Source: Anisakis pegreffii
Lineage: Eukaryota; Nematoda; Chromadorea; Rhabditida; Anisakidae
Assembly: GCA_035041965.1 (NCBI GenBank)
Contig: JAPYMA010000288.1
Coordinates: 17,987 to 81,986, forward strand
DNA length: 64,000 nt
Direction of reading: 5' to 3'
In this document: positions 13,101 to 28,100 of the stretch, piece by piece
How the letters are laid out: each line of letters starts with the position of its first letter
Numbering within the stretch: position 1 is the stretch's first letter
Position numbers and translations under genes: made by a program
The notes under the pieces: generated by a model
Told to the model about the DNA's origin: nothing
Seen by the model: the letters and a program-made list of their open reading frames with translations, nothing else
Databases searched by the model: none

Positions 13101-16100
13101 GACCGCATTGCAATTGGCACATCCCACAAAGACGAGTTAATCTATTTATATTGGATCATATAAATGAAAAAAAATCTTATATCTTTATAAATCATTAAAT
13201 TTAAATCTTTGATCTTTGTAAATAAATATAAATTTTTCGACTCTAAATCGTGTAATGATATCAAGTAAGTAAAAGTTGATTGAGCATAACAGAGCTTCCT
13301 CAATCAAATGTGTTAGATTTATTCGATTCCTTCAGATATTCCATTCTTAAGGTAACACTTTTGTTAAAGAAGCTAATCATTTGATTGCACTGTGCATGAC
13401 TCTATCATCTGAGAAGATCATTTTTTGATTCCCTTTAAATTTTTACACTTAATAAAATGATGCGGATCAGGCTGAGTTTGTTGCATGCCGCTGTAATTTT
13501 AGTTGCATCAGAAATTTTTGCATTAAATTTTGAGCAGAGACAGTTATCTGTTAAACTATTAGGTTGGAATCGGAATGTATTGAATCAAAGTTGTATATGT
13601 TTGAAAATTTTTTAAAAAAATTAAATTGTAGACGATGGTCGAGGCAAAGTAACATCGACATACACAGCAGAGACTCGTTATAGTTCAGTGTCACCGATAC
13701 GTTCCTATGAATACACGAAAGATTCTTCAACAACACCCAGTAAATTGACTGATTCTAAGCAAGCTGGCGGTGATTCAACAACACCAAAACCATCACCACG
13801 TGTCACGCTAGACTCATCAGTTGATTTCGTTTCGTCAACATCCAAACAAGACTATGTTCATGAGGGCAAGACGAACGCTAAAGGCACTAGCGACTACATA
13901 ACGGAAAGTCGAAGTTATGGCATCGATGAGCCATTATCAACGAGTGCGTTAGCAACTAGAAGTAGACATGAACTACCGAATGCGGTATCGAAAAAGGATG
14001 AGAAGGACACTGATAGAGTGAAGTCGTTGAGATATTTTGGTGATGATGAATTGTCGTCGCGAGATGGTGGTGGTGGTGGTGGTGACATTGGCATGATTCA
14101 AACAACCTACGAACAGTTCAAATCAACCAGTGCGTCATCGCGTGATATGATTAACAGTGATAACAGACCATCACATACATCGTACACATCGAGCATTTTT
14201 GATCCGAGTCAAATGCTGTCGAAGGATAAAGAGAAAGATTCACTTCCGAAAAAGGATTATTCGTTTGGTGTCAAATCCGGAGCAGGTTACCGTCATGAGG
14301 AAGAGTATTTCGATGACCAGGATCAAGATCGATTCCCGTCACCTCCTTCACTTCATTCCCAACCTCACTATCAGTCACGAGGACAACCACCCCCATATCC
14401 AGCCACTTTGCCACCGCCGTTGAATGATTCCCCAGTGACTGTACTGAAACGACTGCAAGATCTACCATCTGAACCCAAAAATTGGATCAGTACTAAAGTC
14501 AATGACAAGAATTATCGGTATGTATCAGGTGTAGCAGTGGATAAGGTGATAGCGGAAGATAATACAAAGGATGCATATAAGACGAATGAACGGTATGGAG
14601 TATCCTCGGCATCTCAATATGGATGGTTGTCATCTGATAAAGAAAGAGACGCCAAAGGAGAAGTTGGGGAACGATCAAAATTGGTTGAAAGTGATATATA
14701 TGGTAGTGCGAAGAAACGGGAATATGAGAAACCGATAGATACGGAAAGACGTAAACGAGATCAGTTGATGCGTGCAGCAAAAAGCGAAGGATATGACGAG
14801 AGTCAACAGTCCGCTCTAAGAACACGATCTGAATTCGATGCTAATAAAAATCAATTAATTCAAGATTCAAAACAACAACGCGATAAGCATATATCATCAC
14901 AGAGTCGCATTATTGGTGACATTGATGTTCAAGTTCTTAAAAGGTTCCTCTTTCATTTATTCACTGGCATGAATTCATCAATCATTGCACTTTGACATAT
15001 TTATGTTTCCTTTTGTTCAATTTTATTTTCTAATTTGTTTTAGAATTCGTTCGTTGATTTAATTTCGATTTTAATTCATTTTTGAGAACACGCATATGTG
15101 TATGCATACGCCGACATGCACCCTGAAACAACTCACTTTTTCGAGTCAAACCTCTTATTAAATGCCACTTGAAAGATGGAGCACATAAGTTATTTACCGA
15201 CTTAAATGAAAGTAGATATATGCACTCGTATATGCGCATTTGAATAGCAATTAGAAGGTTATTTCTGTTTCAAGAGTATGGAATGATATATTAAAATGGT
15301 AATGAATGCAGGTCGAATGATCTAGAGCAAACTGAATTACCAGACATACTCAAGAAAGCCGTTGACTATGTGTATATGCACGTCAAGGAAGAGGACGTTG
15401 ATTATGAGTATATGTACGTCAAGGATGAGCATGAATTATCACCTCAACTTAGTACATCCTTGTCAAAAACCGATCGTGCTTTGGTGTCTTCTAAGTTCGG
15501 ATTATTCTTATTTTTTCTTATTCGTTTCCGCATGATTTGTTCGTTCGTTTGCTCAATGCGTTCTCTATTCATTCACACATTTGATTACAACACTCATTTA
15601 TTTGTTTATTTTTTACATTCGTTTTGCATGCGCCTCACTTCATCTTTATTTACATACCACATTCTTTCGAATTTATTTTGTTCATTTCACAATGGAGTAA
15701 TCTTTAATGCGAAAACATATAGACGATTGGAGAATGCAAATAGAATACTGGTTATATTGTTGCTTGCATTAATAGGAGCAGATAACCGGTATCCTTTTGA
15801 ATAGATAACAAGCAAAATTTTTCAGTAATTATTTCACAATTTTTTGTTTCAATGATCATCTTCCTGATTGTTTTTATTAAAAATCTCTTTCTCAAATTTA
15901 ATAGATCCACAAGGCAATTATCCTCTGCCTAGGAATACCAATCTTTTCATCACTGTCCCTCATTAGTCATCAGTAACCCGTTATTTTTCTCTTCCTTTAT
16001 TTCTTCTATCTCTTCACTACACATTCTCCTTTTCATTATCACATTCTCTCAGTTCCTAAATCTCCTTCGGTTTCATCGACTCTTAACCCAGTTTTCTTCT

Positions 16101-19100
16101 AGATCAAAACCTAATGTTCTCATTATTATTTGCCTATTAAGAGAACATTCCATTCATTTTCTTACAATACATTATTACATTCGAACATCGCCCTAATAAC
16201 GGTTTGCAACATTTCGTTATTCTTCGTAATATCTATACTATATTGTCGTTTAATAAGTTCGTGTTTTCGTACCAAATCTCATCTTAACGGAATTAATATG
16301 TCAGTAATATGTTAGATAACGTGATGATATTAATGAAAAATAAGAGTAAACATTAAAGGTCATCATCAATTGGAGTGGATGAACCAGAAGAGCATATATC
16401 GTCGGATGTTATTGAAGAGTTCAACCCGCACAGTTCAACCAAACTAAACGCGCAAGCACTTCGACGTCAAGAAGATCTTGCTGTTTGTTTGTTGATTTAT
16501 TATTTTTCTTTTATAATCGCTCGTGTTCATTTTTTTGATTGATAATCAATACGACTAATCACTACTATCAATGTTCAGAATTTACCACTTGAATTTCAAT
16601 GATATTGAAGGAAACCATGGAGGATACCGTAAAAAGTATTGAAAGACCCGAGCAGCTATCGCTATCTCAACCAACCACACCATCCACGACTCCGAAAACA
16701 ACGCCAAAATTGAACTTGAAATTCAACAAGGTTTGTTCATTGGTATTATTATATTTATCATTCTCGCTGAGTCTCAATAATGAATACGATTAATATATTA
16801 TCAAAACCTTAATCAGGATTAAATATTTATACTGTAGTATATTATAATGTAATGTGATATCGAAAAGATGGTCACATATTCATCATGATCGCTACAAAGA
16901 AACCGGTTTGAACTTGGTATGATATCTTCTTCAATATATGCGATTTGTTACACCTCATCTGCCTCTTCGATCTGTTCACAACTACTATCATTGTCAACCT
17001 ATTGATACACATTCGAATTGCTAATACTTAAACATTCCAATGGTTGCATAAGCGCAATCATTTCAAAGCATTCATCTCCAGTCATTCTTATGTGCAGGAA
17101 TCAAAGGAACAAAAAGGTTTCGATTTCGGTAAATCAAAATTCACATCGAAACATGAAGTGGTTAAACGAGGTAAAGATGTTGAACTGAAACTGGAATCAT
17201 TGAAACTCTCCAAAGATGATCAACTTCGCATTGTTGTGACGCGTTAGTTTCCATTTAATTCATCATCTAATTGAAAGTATCAATAACCAATACACAATAA
17301 TGTCGTTCAAGCAATTTATCTATCATATTTACCAGTCAGCGATAAAGCTTCAAATTCACACCTCCACAGATATATCCATTCTTCCGTTGTTGTTATTGAC
17401 AGCATGTTATTTCAATCTTGATATTGTCTAAGTTATCCATTGCAATTCTTCAAACACACCCATCGCTGCTGATTTACAGAGCGATTTCGTTCAAGCAGTG
17501 AAAATTTTCCAGCCTCTCGAGCGATTCCTCTTTGTAGTTTGCTAACCCCTTTCACGATGATTCAAGTAAAAAACGCAATTTAAACAAAAAAAAGCAACCC
17601 TACAGTTTTGGTTCCTGGCCTTTTGGTCGGGTTCCTCCCCCATTTGGATGAATTCCTCCCTGCGAGAACCTCCACGCCGGTCAGTTCGGACGAATTTCTA
17701 TCGTCTTTTTGGTGAATTGTAAAGCTCGAACGGGCGCATCAGTCTAGCTGCAATTCATGTTCATACATGGGCCCATGCTTACGTTCAGGCCTATGTGTAG
17801 GCTTAGATGTACGTTTATGCATACAGCGCGATATAAAACACATCCCTATTACTGCTGAATCCGTATGAATCATAAACTTACTACACGTATCAGTGTGAAT
17901 CAATGAGTATCAACAGTTATTGAGCAAATGTATTTATGGCACCTATATGTTCATTGTCAAGCCTTGCATCACATGAACTACTCATTATCTCTTCTCCAAA
18001 TGTCATTCCCATATCTTTTACCTTTCATGAATGCATTAAATGTTCCATTGCCGTGGATTGTGGATGTTTCGAAAAAAATTTTGGCCATTGTGTACGGAAA
18101 TTTAATCGGACTCGCTCAAAAATAGAGTCAGGTGTACTGCGCTAACAATTCAACGTAGAAGAATTCGCGTGAAGGCAATTTATATTCACCGCGATAAACT
18201 TTTGCATTCAAGAAATGGATTTGTAACGGTTTTGAATTCCACAAAGCTAAGAAACAAATTATTCCAAGCCTGTCAACAGAGAAATGGGGTCCAAAGATAG
18301 GTTAATGAACACTGCGGTGCTAATTGAAGCACAGTTGTGGATCCAAATTGAGGGTATATTTGCAGATGTGAAAATGAATCAGAAATCCCTCGAACCGGAT
18401 GTTTGGCCCCATCTGACGAGTCTTGGTCCGATCTTTCTGAGCGTTTCAGTGTCCCCCATTTTTATTATGAGCCATAGTCGAGAGTGTCGCACTTGATCAT
18501 CGACTTTTGTTTGGGATCCTCCTCTCGGATTAAAAAGTTGTGATTATCTCGGAAAAACTGAATCCAAGTGATGATGCGGACGATATTTATCAGTCTATTA
18601 CCACCCCAAACCATTGATCCATTTCAGCACCCTCAAGCAGTGCTGGCGATGGGAACGAAATTGAAGCCAAAGTCAAAAAATCACGACATAACTATGAAAT
18701 AACATTCAGACCAACGGAAGTTGGCACTCATAAGGTGAAGCAGTGATATTATCTTTATCGTTGTCATTATCGTTACCATAACCATCAATTTATTCGTTTA
18801 CATTTCCGTCATCGTGTTGTACAATTTGCTCTCTAACAATTACGGATTTTATTCTAATCTGATGATGAAAATTTGGCGTCTAGGAAGGATTATTAATGAT
18901 TATTTTCAATAATATAAGATTTATGCTACGGCGTCGTCGCTAACAGATATGATATTGCAAGTTGTTTTTTGATCAATGATGAAAGTGAGCAATACACCTG
19001 GATGAGTTAAAGTTTGAATTGTTCCAATAGTTATACTAAAAGGGTGTGAATTAATTTTAAGGTTATGGCGTACGTGAACGATATCGTGCATCCATTGTCA

Positions 19101-22100
19101 CCATTCCCGATTCGTGTTTACGACGCATCCGAAATAGTTGTCGGTGAAATTGTGCCAGAGAGCACAATCAATGATACTGTTGAGTTCACTGGTTGGTCGT
19201 TACTTCAATGTTCGTTTATGAATGATGTGTGAACGATTTGAACGGATAATGTCTTTCAGTGGATGCTGGTCGTGCGGGATTCGGTAATTTAGAGATGGCA
19301 ATAAAAGATAACAACGATGTCATAATACCATCGCACGTATCACAACTCGAATCCGGCACTGCCAAATTCTTGGTCACATTCAATCCAACATCTACCGGAA
19401 TGCATACCGTTAATATCACGTTCAACAAAGAAGTCTTGAAAAGTACTTTCTAAGATTCCGCTTCTAATTTTCTCTGAAAAGATTCTCATTACTGCATTAT
19501 CGTCCTTTCGAAGACATTCATTTGAAGTCTTTAAAATCTCTCTGCATCTCATATTCGCTGAGATAAAATGTTAACAACTTCAGTTGTTTCATATCAAAAC
19601 ATTCACTTCATTTCAGACAGTCCTTTTGAGGTGAATATTGTAGAGGCACAATCACCAGCTGAAGTAATGTACGTTCGTTCACTGAATCCTTGTTCAAATG
19701 CTTTTTGGCTTTTTCTTCTGCAATTATAGATAGATTCACTTTTTGTGATGTTTCCTTTGTGAGATTCCAAATATTAATCTAGTTCATATCTTAAAATGTA
19801 TCAGTTCAGTTGAGACTTACTCTCGCACTTATCATATCCTTTGATCTTTTAAAATAACTTATTCGATTACAGTTCATTAGAAGGCAAGAAAAAAGATGCA
19901 AAGAAAGACAAGGAGGAGAAGAAACGAGAGGAGAAGGAAAAGGCGAGAAAAGAGAAAGAAGAGAAACAAATGGTTGAAAATCTGAAAAGAACTAAGGTGC
20001 GGTATCGTTATTCCAAATGATAGTTAATAATGATTGATAATGAGAGTTATAATAATAATGATAATAATAATGTTGGTATTTACATATACAAAATGAAAGA
20101 TCGAGCAATCGTATCAAAAGTTTATGCATTCAGTGGAAGAAAATGACCATTCGAATTAACGAAAAATTGAACTTAAGACCAAGGATTCGAAAAAGAAGAA
20201 ACAACAAGAAGAGAGAACGACATGTGTCACTAAAATTCCGTCGTTGAGCCGAGTTGGCAAATGTGCGCAGATATTCGTTTCAGTGGCTGGTGATCAGCCT
20301 CTTGATGTCTATGTTGCTGGTATGTGATATGATTGTAGTCAGCTGATTGTAGTTATTCGATCATGACTGATTGTTATCATTTTTGAATTACTCGTTGAGT
20401 TAGTAAATTGTTTCTGGTCTGTTGCAGACCCTATGAAGAACTCAGTCGTTAGCGAGATAATGGATCACGAGCCTGGTGTTAAACGCATTGAATTCACACC
20501 GATGCTCGTTGGTCAGTTTATTTTGAATTTTTTCAATCGTATTTCACTTCAGTTCAACTTTCACGAGCGTTTAATTTCAATCAGATCTTGTATCTCATTC
20601 ATGCTGTTCCATTTGCTTAACTGCTTCAGCAGTCATTCATTCGATTGTCCAATTAAAGTGAATGGCGAGGTTCTACGCTACAAGCACTCAGATCATAACA
20701 GTAAAAATACTGTTGAGGAATAACAGTAACGATGCTGAATGCTTAAGGTGACCATGAAATCGACATAAAATATGCTGGTGTAGATGTACAAGGAAGCCCG
20801 TTCACATGCCGTGCCTATGACCCTGCGAAAATAATGGTTGCGAACATACCAAATGGAGTTGTTAACAAGGCAGTTCATTTTGTCGGTCGGTTATCGTTCA
20901 CTTGTTCCTCGGTTCTTTTGCAAAGCGTTCTTCATCGATGAGCAATTGAACGCATGTTTTTACTGATAGTGAGTTGGTCATTAATGCGGTGAATCGCTAT
21001 GTTCTGTGGGATGAATCGCATCGTTAACATCAAATAACTAGTCATTATTCACTTCATGGGCAATCCAGTAAAAGCAATATTAATTTCAGTGGATGCGAGT
21101 GAGGCTGGTGTTGGTAATTTGGAGGTGGCCGTGAATGAGGGACGTATTCCATCGATGGCTCAGTCATTAGGACAACATCGTTATGATATATCATTTGTGC
21201 CTCACGAACAAATTGATCACACCGTATCGGTCAGATTCAATAATGAACCTGTACCAGGTTATCACTTCATAACACATTATTTGAATAGGTAGACCAGTGA
21301 TCGGCGAGGATAATCCGTCTTGTTGGAAAACCTGAGAATGCCCTTCAGTGAATGAAATGGCATGGAGAAATTGCCTCCTAAAATGAAAGAATTCGATCTT
21401 GCTGAAAAGTGTTTTTGGTCGTCGGACTGATTGTATTCGATTATTATTCTGACACATTCTTGCAAATGTTGATTGTTTTTCAATATATTATTAAAAGTTT
21501 TTCGTCAGAGCATCTTATTTTATCTGTTGGTTTCAATTCCATGCCAGAGTGTCATAATTTTGGTGAATTCAAATGAATAACATTAGCATTGAAAACATTG
21601 AAGGCAGTCCATTTGTGTGTCGTCTGGTATCACCGAGAACGATAACAGCATCAGGCGCTGGTCTGGAACGCATTCCAGTGGGTCAGCTATGTGAATTCAA
21701 TGTGCTCGTAGAGGGTGATAAAGAGATAGTACCGAAAGTGAACATAATTGATTCACAAGGCGATGAATTAGATGTGAACATTATAGCTGATGACAGTGCA
21801 CAGTCGGATAATTCGCAGAAATACATCATGCAATACACACCCAAATGTGTTGGAAATCATCAGGTTTCTTCATTTATCACCTCAGTGAATCATCGTGTTC
21901 AGTTCTGTGAATGCCGCTTTCATGAGAAATGAACAAAATTGAAGATTGAAATCGAATACGACAACGAACCGATCAGTGGCTCACCGTTCCAATCGAAGGC
22001 GTTCGATGCGAGATGTGCAAAGTTATCAAAAGTTGATAATGCTGTAGTTGGGCAACCAACAACGTTTACAATTGACGCTGCAAAGGCGGGCGCTGGCAAC

Positions 22101-25100
22101 ATGGAAATCATCGTTAGTGTCGACAATAAAAACGTGCCCAACTTTGTTCAGGTTCACTTTTCAAGACATTCTTTTCAGCACTTGTTGATGATCTAATAAA
22201 CTTGCCACGTTTTAGTTATCCTTTTAAATTATATGAAATGTTGTTGTGGTGATGCCAAGACAAACGTTGATTTTATTAAGTAAGTTCAATTCAGGCTGAA
22301 GGTCAGGCCAAATTCAAGGTATCGTTTACTCCTCAAGAAGCCAAAGAACACATTATCAGTGTTCGTTTCAATGGACAGCCCATTCCTGGTATGTTCACTC
22401 GTGAAAATTTATTGCCAATTAACTGGTCGTTCAAAGACTCATCTATCTCAAATTTTTTTCTTTGCGAATCGGTTGATCACTAAGAAAAGTTGGTAATTTT
22501 GATATGTTCGTGTGTGTTTTGCTAGATCAGCCATTGTTGATTATCATAACTGATTAAAGGTTCGCCAATGTCATGCCCTGTCGCACCTAAGCAGTCATCA
22601 CAACCGGTAGCTGTCGTTCATCAACCACTGCATGATTCAGCGATGAGCGGTGGAATACAGGAGATCAAAGTTATTGGTGATCTGACTACTGGACAGGTTC
22701 TTAGATTAAAGTGATTGGCAGGCATTTTTAAAGTGATTTTGACTGCAGAAACATTTGTTTCAAGCTGCTTTCAGTAAGAAAGAACAGAACGAAATGATTG
22801 CATGTTTTAGGTTGGGCAGTTGAAAGGCTTCAATATCGATATGGCTGGTCGAAATGCAGATTGCAACGTTCTGGTGACTGGTATGCAGTTTATTTCAATT
22901 CTCTCTTCACTTAACAACTTCGTCTTTGTTTTAAACTATCGAAGGAATTTGTTGGCAGTTTTCAAGTGAAACATAAATCTTTAAAGAACAATATGAATTG
23001 CATAAAATATGAGTGAAATCGACTTTTTGCGTTTACTAACTTTTTGATTGATAATTTTCGTAATGCACAATTGTTCGTGCTATCGAGCAGTTCAGGAGGA
23101 TGCTCTTAAGTAACGAATGACTCTTTTGAGTCAAATTCATAAATTTTGGGTTTCAAAAAATTTTTTTCTTCGATAGAACTTGATGTCGTCTGCTTGTGCG
23201 CTTCATTTGAACTGATTGTGATTATTGCACATGACCATTATCGCAATTATTGTTTTTGTATCTCATCAATTCGTTTCTGTGTTTGTCTTCATTTGTTTAT
23301 GTAATTAATCGTCTTCGGCTCGATACTTTTGTATCAATCTTCGTCTCTGCTCACTTAATTGGCATCCGTGTCATTACATGTATCAATTTTCGTAGATGTG
23401 TGAACGTCCCTTTTAGATCCAAAAGGCAATCAACTAAATGACATTCAGTTCGAAAAATCGCTCAATGGTTATCGTGTCCAGTTCATCCCTCATATTGTCG
23501 GTGAGTATCTCTCATTTTACAGCACTTTTAAATTATCGAAAAAAGCAAAATTATCCGTTGTTACCTACAATCAATACGAGATGTTGCATTTTCATAAGTA
23601 TTCTCAACTGGTTGTGAAATTAGTTTTGCTTTTATTTTGATAAATTGCTGTGATGATTTGAGTAATGATACTAATTATAAAAGTAACGAAATGAATGAAT
23701 CTTTAAGGAGAATATGAAATAGAAATCGATTTGGATGGAAAACCAGTGGGTATTGGTCGATTTTTAATGAACGTCTTTGATGCACCAAAATTGTCGAAAA
23801 TTCCATCGAATATCATTGCTGGTAATATGCTCAATTTGGAATGTACGTTTTTTCAGATTTTATTTACTGTTCAGTGATTAATTTTATCGATCATCTTATC
23901 ATTATTCTTGTTAGTGTTAGTCGTAGCCGTTCAGTGCCTGCGATTATCAATGCGATAGAAAATCTATGTTCTATAGTTTAATCGACTGTAATCCATTCAT
24001 AAATTCAACCATTCGATTTTAGTGAGTATTGGGAATTTGAATCAGAACGATGTTCGTATTGATGTGAAGGATGAAAATGGAATTGCAATACCTGTGCATG
24101 TTGATAAATGCAGCAAAGACACTGATGGAATTATTCAAGCGCGTTGTAGGTATGATGAGTTCGTTTGTTCATTCTTTCAAAATTAACCGATATCGCTTCC
24201 TGCTGAAATACACACAGAATTTTGCTGGTTGGGTTTCGTGCGAGAACTGTGAAAATTGTTTTCTAATGAAATAATGATATCAATGTTGAGTCTCTTACGA
24301 TGGATCATGATCACTGTTAGCGCAGCAACGATAGACTTCCATATGCATAAATCATGTAAAGCACATTGTTTCAAATCGATTCATTCAATGCAAATACTAT
24401 AGTTGTTCATTTCTGTAAAGTAAACAGTGTAAATTTGGTTCTACAGAAGGAGTTTGTTCAGATTACGTGATAGTGGACGTTATTGGGTGGAATTGTATGT
24501 GAATGGTGAGAAATGCGGTAACAGGGAATTAGTAAATGTTGTCAATTCAAAGTCATGCGCTAGACTTGTCGATGGCATTAAAACGGCTCGTGTCGCACAT
24601 TCAACGATACTTTCGTTGAATCTTATAAGCGGCACTGATAAATTCATCGACGTCACTCTCTCAGGTATGTATCGCTCATCTGCTGCTTCATACAGCTATT
24701 CACTTATTGTCAGTTGGCCACATTATTCGAACATAATTTAATCGCCTATGCGTCTCAATCAGCATTCATATTTTCGATCTGCAAAAACGTTCACTTTCAT
24801 CTAAGATGAACAATGACGAATGACCAATAGGAAGTGAATGAGGACGGCAGTAATTGCAAGAATGATAGTGCTATTTAATAGTAATAATAATGATAATAAT
24901 TAAGATGCGCAAGGCAAACAGATACCAGTCTCGTTGCGTCATATTTCCAAAGATCTGTACGAGATAGAGTTTGTACCGAACACAGAAGGTGATCATGAGT
25001 TATCGATAAAAGTGAATGGTGATCATATCAACGGGAGTCCATTCAATATAGCTGTTCTGGATTTGAGTGCAGTTCGCATAATTGGATTACGGAATGATTG

Positions 25101-28100
25101 TGTTGGTGCTGAACAACGATTTAATGGTTCGTTTTGTTGAATGTTTATGATGAACACTTCTTGAATTATTCATCAATTCGATTATTAACTGAATCCAGTT
25201 GCAAACATATTTATAACGAAATAATTTCAGTCGACTGGTCAAACTCAGGAGGTTCAAGTGCTGTCGTACGAGTGCTATTTGATGATGCTGAAATACCTTG
25301 TCAGATAAAAAATGTCAAAGCAGGTTTAAACGTTTGTACGTTTACCCCAAAACGTCCAGGATTACATCTTGTTGATGTTTTTATTGATGGCATTCTGTTA
25401 CCTGGTTAGTTGATTTTTATTTGGGTACAATGCGATTTTCTTGAGACATTCATTGTAATGTACTTCTGATCCAACGTTATTTCACAGAAATATAATAAAT
25501 TTCCATAATCTGTAAATAAATCTTCGGTTGTACTAAAATTGAATATTTTGGAATTAATTCTAATTCAGTTCAACTCAAACAAAAAAAAAAGTTCCCATTT
25601 CATTAAAGACGTTCTTCATTCATTTCAGAACACGACACTCATTTGACAGAAATCCACAGAAATAAATTAATGAATTGCCGTATGTTTCAGAATGTCCATA
25701 TGAGTGTTTTATAAACGATATGGGAAATGTTCGTGCACGAGGCGATGCACTTAATCGTGCGCAACGTGGTAAGATTGCGCGTTTTGAAGTATCAATGAAT
25801 AACGCAGCTCGTGGGGAATTGGATGTTCTTATTGAAGGTACTTTCAGCATTCATATCGTTTTGATTTCGAATACTTCAATATTATCTTTATCATTGAATC
25901 CAGATCGCTATTTTTTACACTAAACATTCTCGTAACCAGACAACCATTACTTACTATTTTAACGCATCGTAACAACCGTTTCATAAATCCCAATTATCTT
26001 CAGTAACTTCTTTTTATGATCTTTTATTTAATAATTACTTCTTCATATTATTCATTTTGCTCGATACTTCTTATTGACCGAATGAAATTTACCACAATAA
26101 TTTTTTTAAATATCTTCAATTTCAGGACGTAACGGTCTATGAAATGCACCGTATTCTATTCTATCCTGTACTCTCTTCTGTTCTCAACAACATCTTATTC
26201 TTTGTTGTTTAAAATTTTGTTTCTATGTCTATTTTTCCTTATCATCTCTATGCATATGTAGATAATTACAGATGTTCGATTAATGGCTTTTTGTTCCTTG
26301 TTTTTGCTCATTGCATATTTTCCTGTCCACTTTTGTTTGCGTTTTATTTGCTTCAGCATATTGTCCGTCCTCATCTCTGTGTATAATCGTTGATGAATGC
26401 AAATGGTGCATTCGAATTGACATTCGATTTGTTTTAGATTCGAGGGGTACTCCACTTCCCGTGCGTTGTTATAAGCAACAGGATGACAGTTACTGGGTCG
26501 AATTCACTCCTGAACACATTGGTTTGTTGTTGTTTCACTTAATTCCCATCAATTTATTTCCATCTTTTATAGTCGCACCGTTTCATTCTATCGAAGTTCC
26601 CTACTTTTCTACTTTTGTCAATGTCAAAGCCTGCATGACCTTTCTGCCTTTGTATGGCTCATGTTCGAAATGCTCACATTAAGAACGGTATATGTCCAGA
26701 AAGTTTCAGTTTGAATGCAATAATTGCTAACATGAAAAAGACGTTTTTTATCTGGGATATTCTTTATTCGAACTATTTCTTAATAATTTCGATTAACTGT
26801 ATCTGATTTTACAAATATACTTTCACGAAACGAATTCAGGTTCCCATCAAATCGATGTATCATTTGCTGATATTCCAATATCTGGAAGTCCATTCAAGTG
26901 TGAGGTGGTTGATCCGAAGAGTGTGTTGATGAAGGGTATATCAGAACCGCTCATCGTCCGACAACCAGCGAATATTATCGGTTACTATTCATCATTGTCA
27001 TATTTCGTTTATGCCCTCTTCCGTTCTTTAGATTCATGTGATTGTTGTTGTTTCAATTTAACTTTGCTCACTGCTTAAGTGGATCGTGAGAATGCTGGTA
27101 ATGGACACCTGATGGTGGAGGTAACCGATCCAACAGGTCAAAACATACCATTAGATGTAATAAAGACATCGACTGATGAAGATAATTTCTCCTTCATACC
27201 TGATAAGATTGGTCCACATAAAATCAATGCTACCTTATCTGGATTCCAAATTCAAGGTATTGACTTGATGAATTTCTTTTGTTCAATGAATTCAGTTGAT
27301 TTGTCGAATTGCGTTTCATAAAGTAAAGGATGTTTTTTTCAAAGTGCGATTGAACACATTGATTGATGCGAATCTTCGGAACGATTGTGTTTTCGTGAAT
27401 GCTTATCGTGAATGTTATATAGCAATTACGTTTGCGTAGAATGATGATTAATAAACGAATTGAAGATATGCCACAAACAATTTTGGTGGAAGAGCAGGCA
27501 AGACCAATGATTTACGGTGGTGCTCTGGAGAAAACAATTCAAGTTGATCAGCCAACATCAGTTATTTTTGACGCTAAAAAAGCAAAAGGATCACCAAAAG
27601 TTGAAGTGAAAGGTATTACTTATCAAACTTCAGCGTGTACTCTTTATTTTTATTGTTTTTTGTTGTTCAAACGAATGCATCCTCTGGGATTTTGCAACCT
27701 TGAGGCCGATGAAGAAAGGAGAGAATTCGAGGGTGAAGACCGAATTGAAGAGGGAGGAACAGGCAGTATGGAAGTTAATAGGAAAGGGGAGGGGGGAAAG
27801 AAAACCGAGGACGGTAGAATTTAACTGATGTTTATAGTTGAGCTTATGGGATATATTAGGAATTAATGAAAGAATTCATTGTTGTTCATATCAATTTTGT
27901 TTATGAAGAATGTGAATAGCAAAAATTTATAAAGGTCCCAAAAAAACAAAAGTGCGACACGTGATGAATAAACAACCGGATGGCACAACTCAGATAACGT
28001 TCACTCCGAATGAAGTTGGTCGTTATGTAGTGGATGTTGAATTCAACAATCGATCCGTTATTGGTGATTCTTTCTTTTTTTAAGTACTTTATTCTTTATT

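Noticed and set aside
17640..17840. GC-richer block with repeated CATGGGCCCATG-like words in intron 17243-18627
   Set aside because: Looked like a possible small RNA or repeat, but no stable arrangement or second copy in the window could be established.
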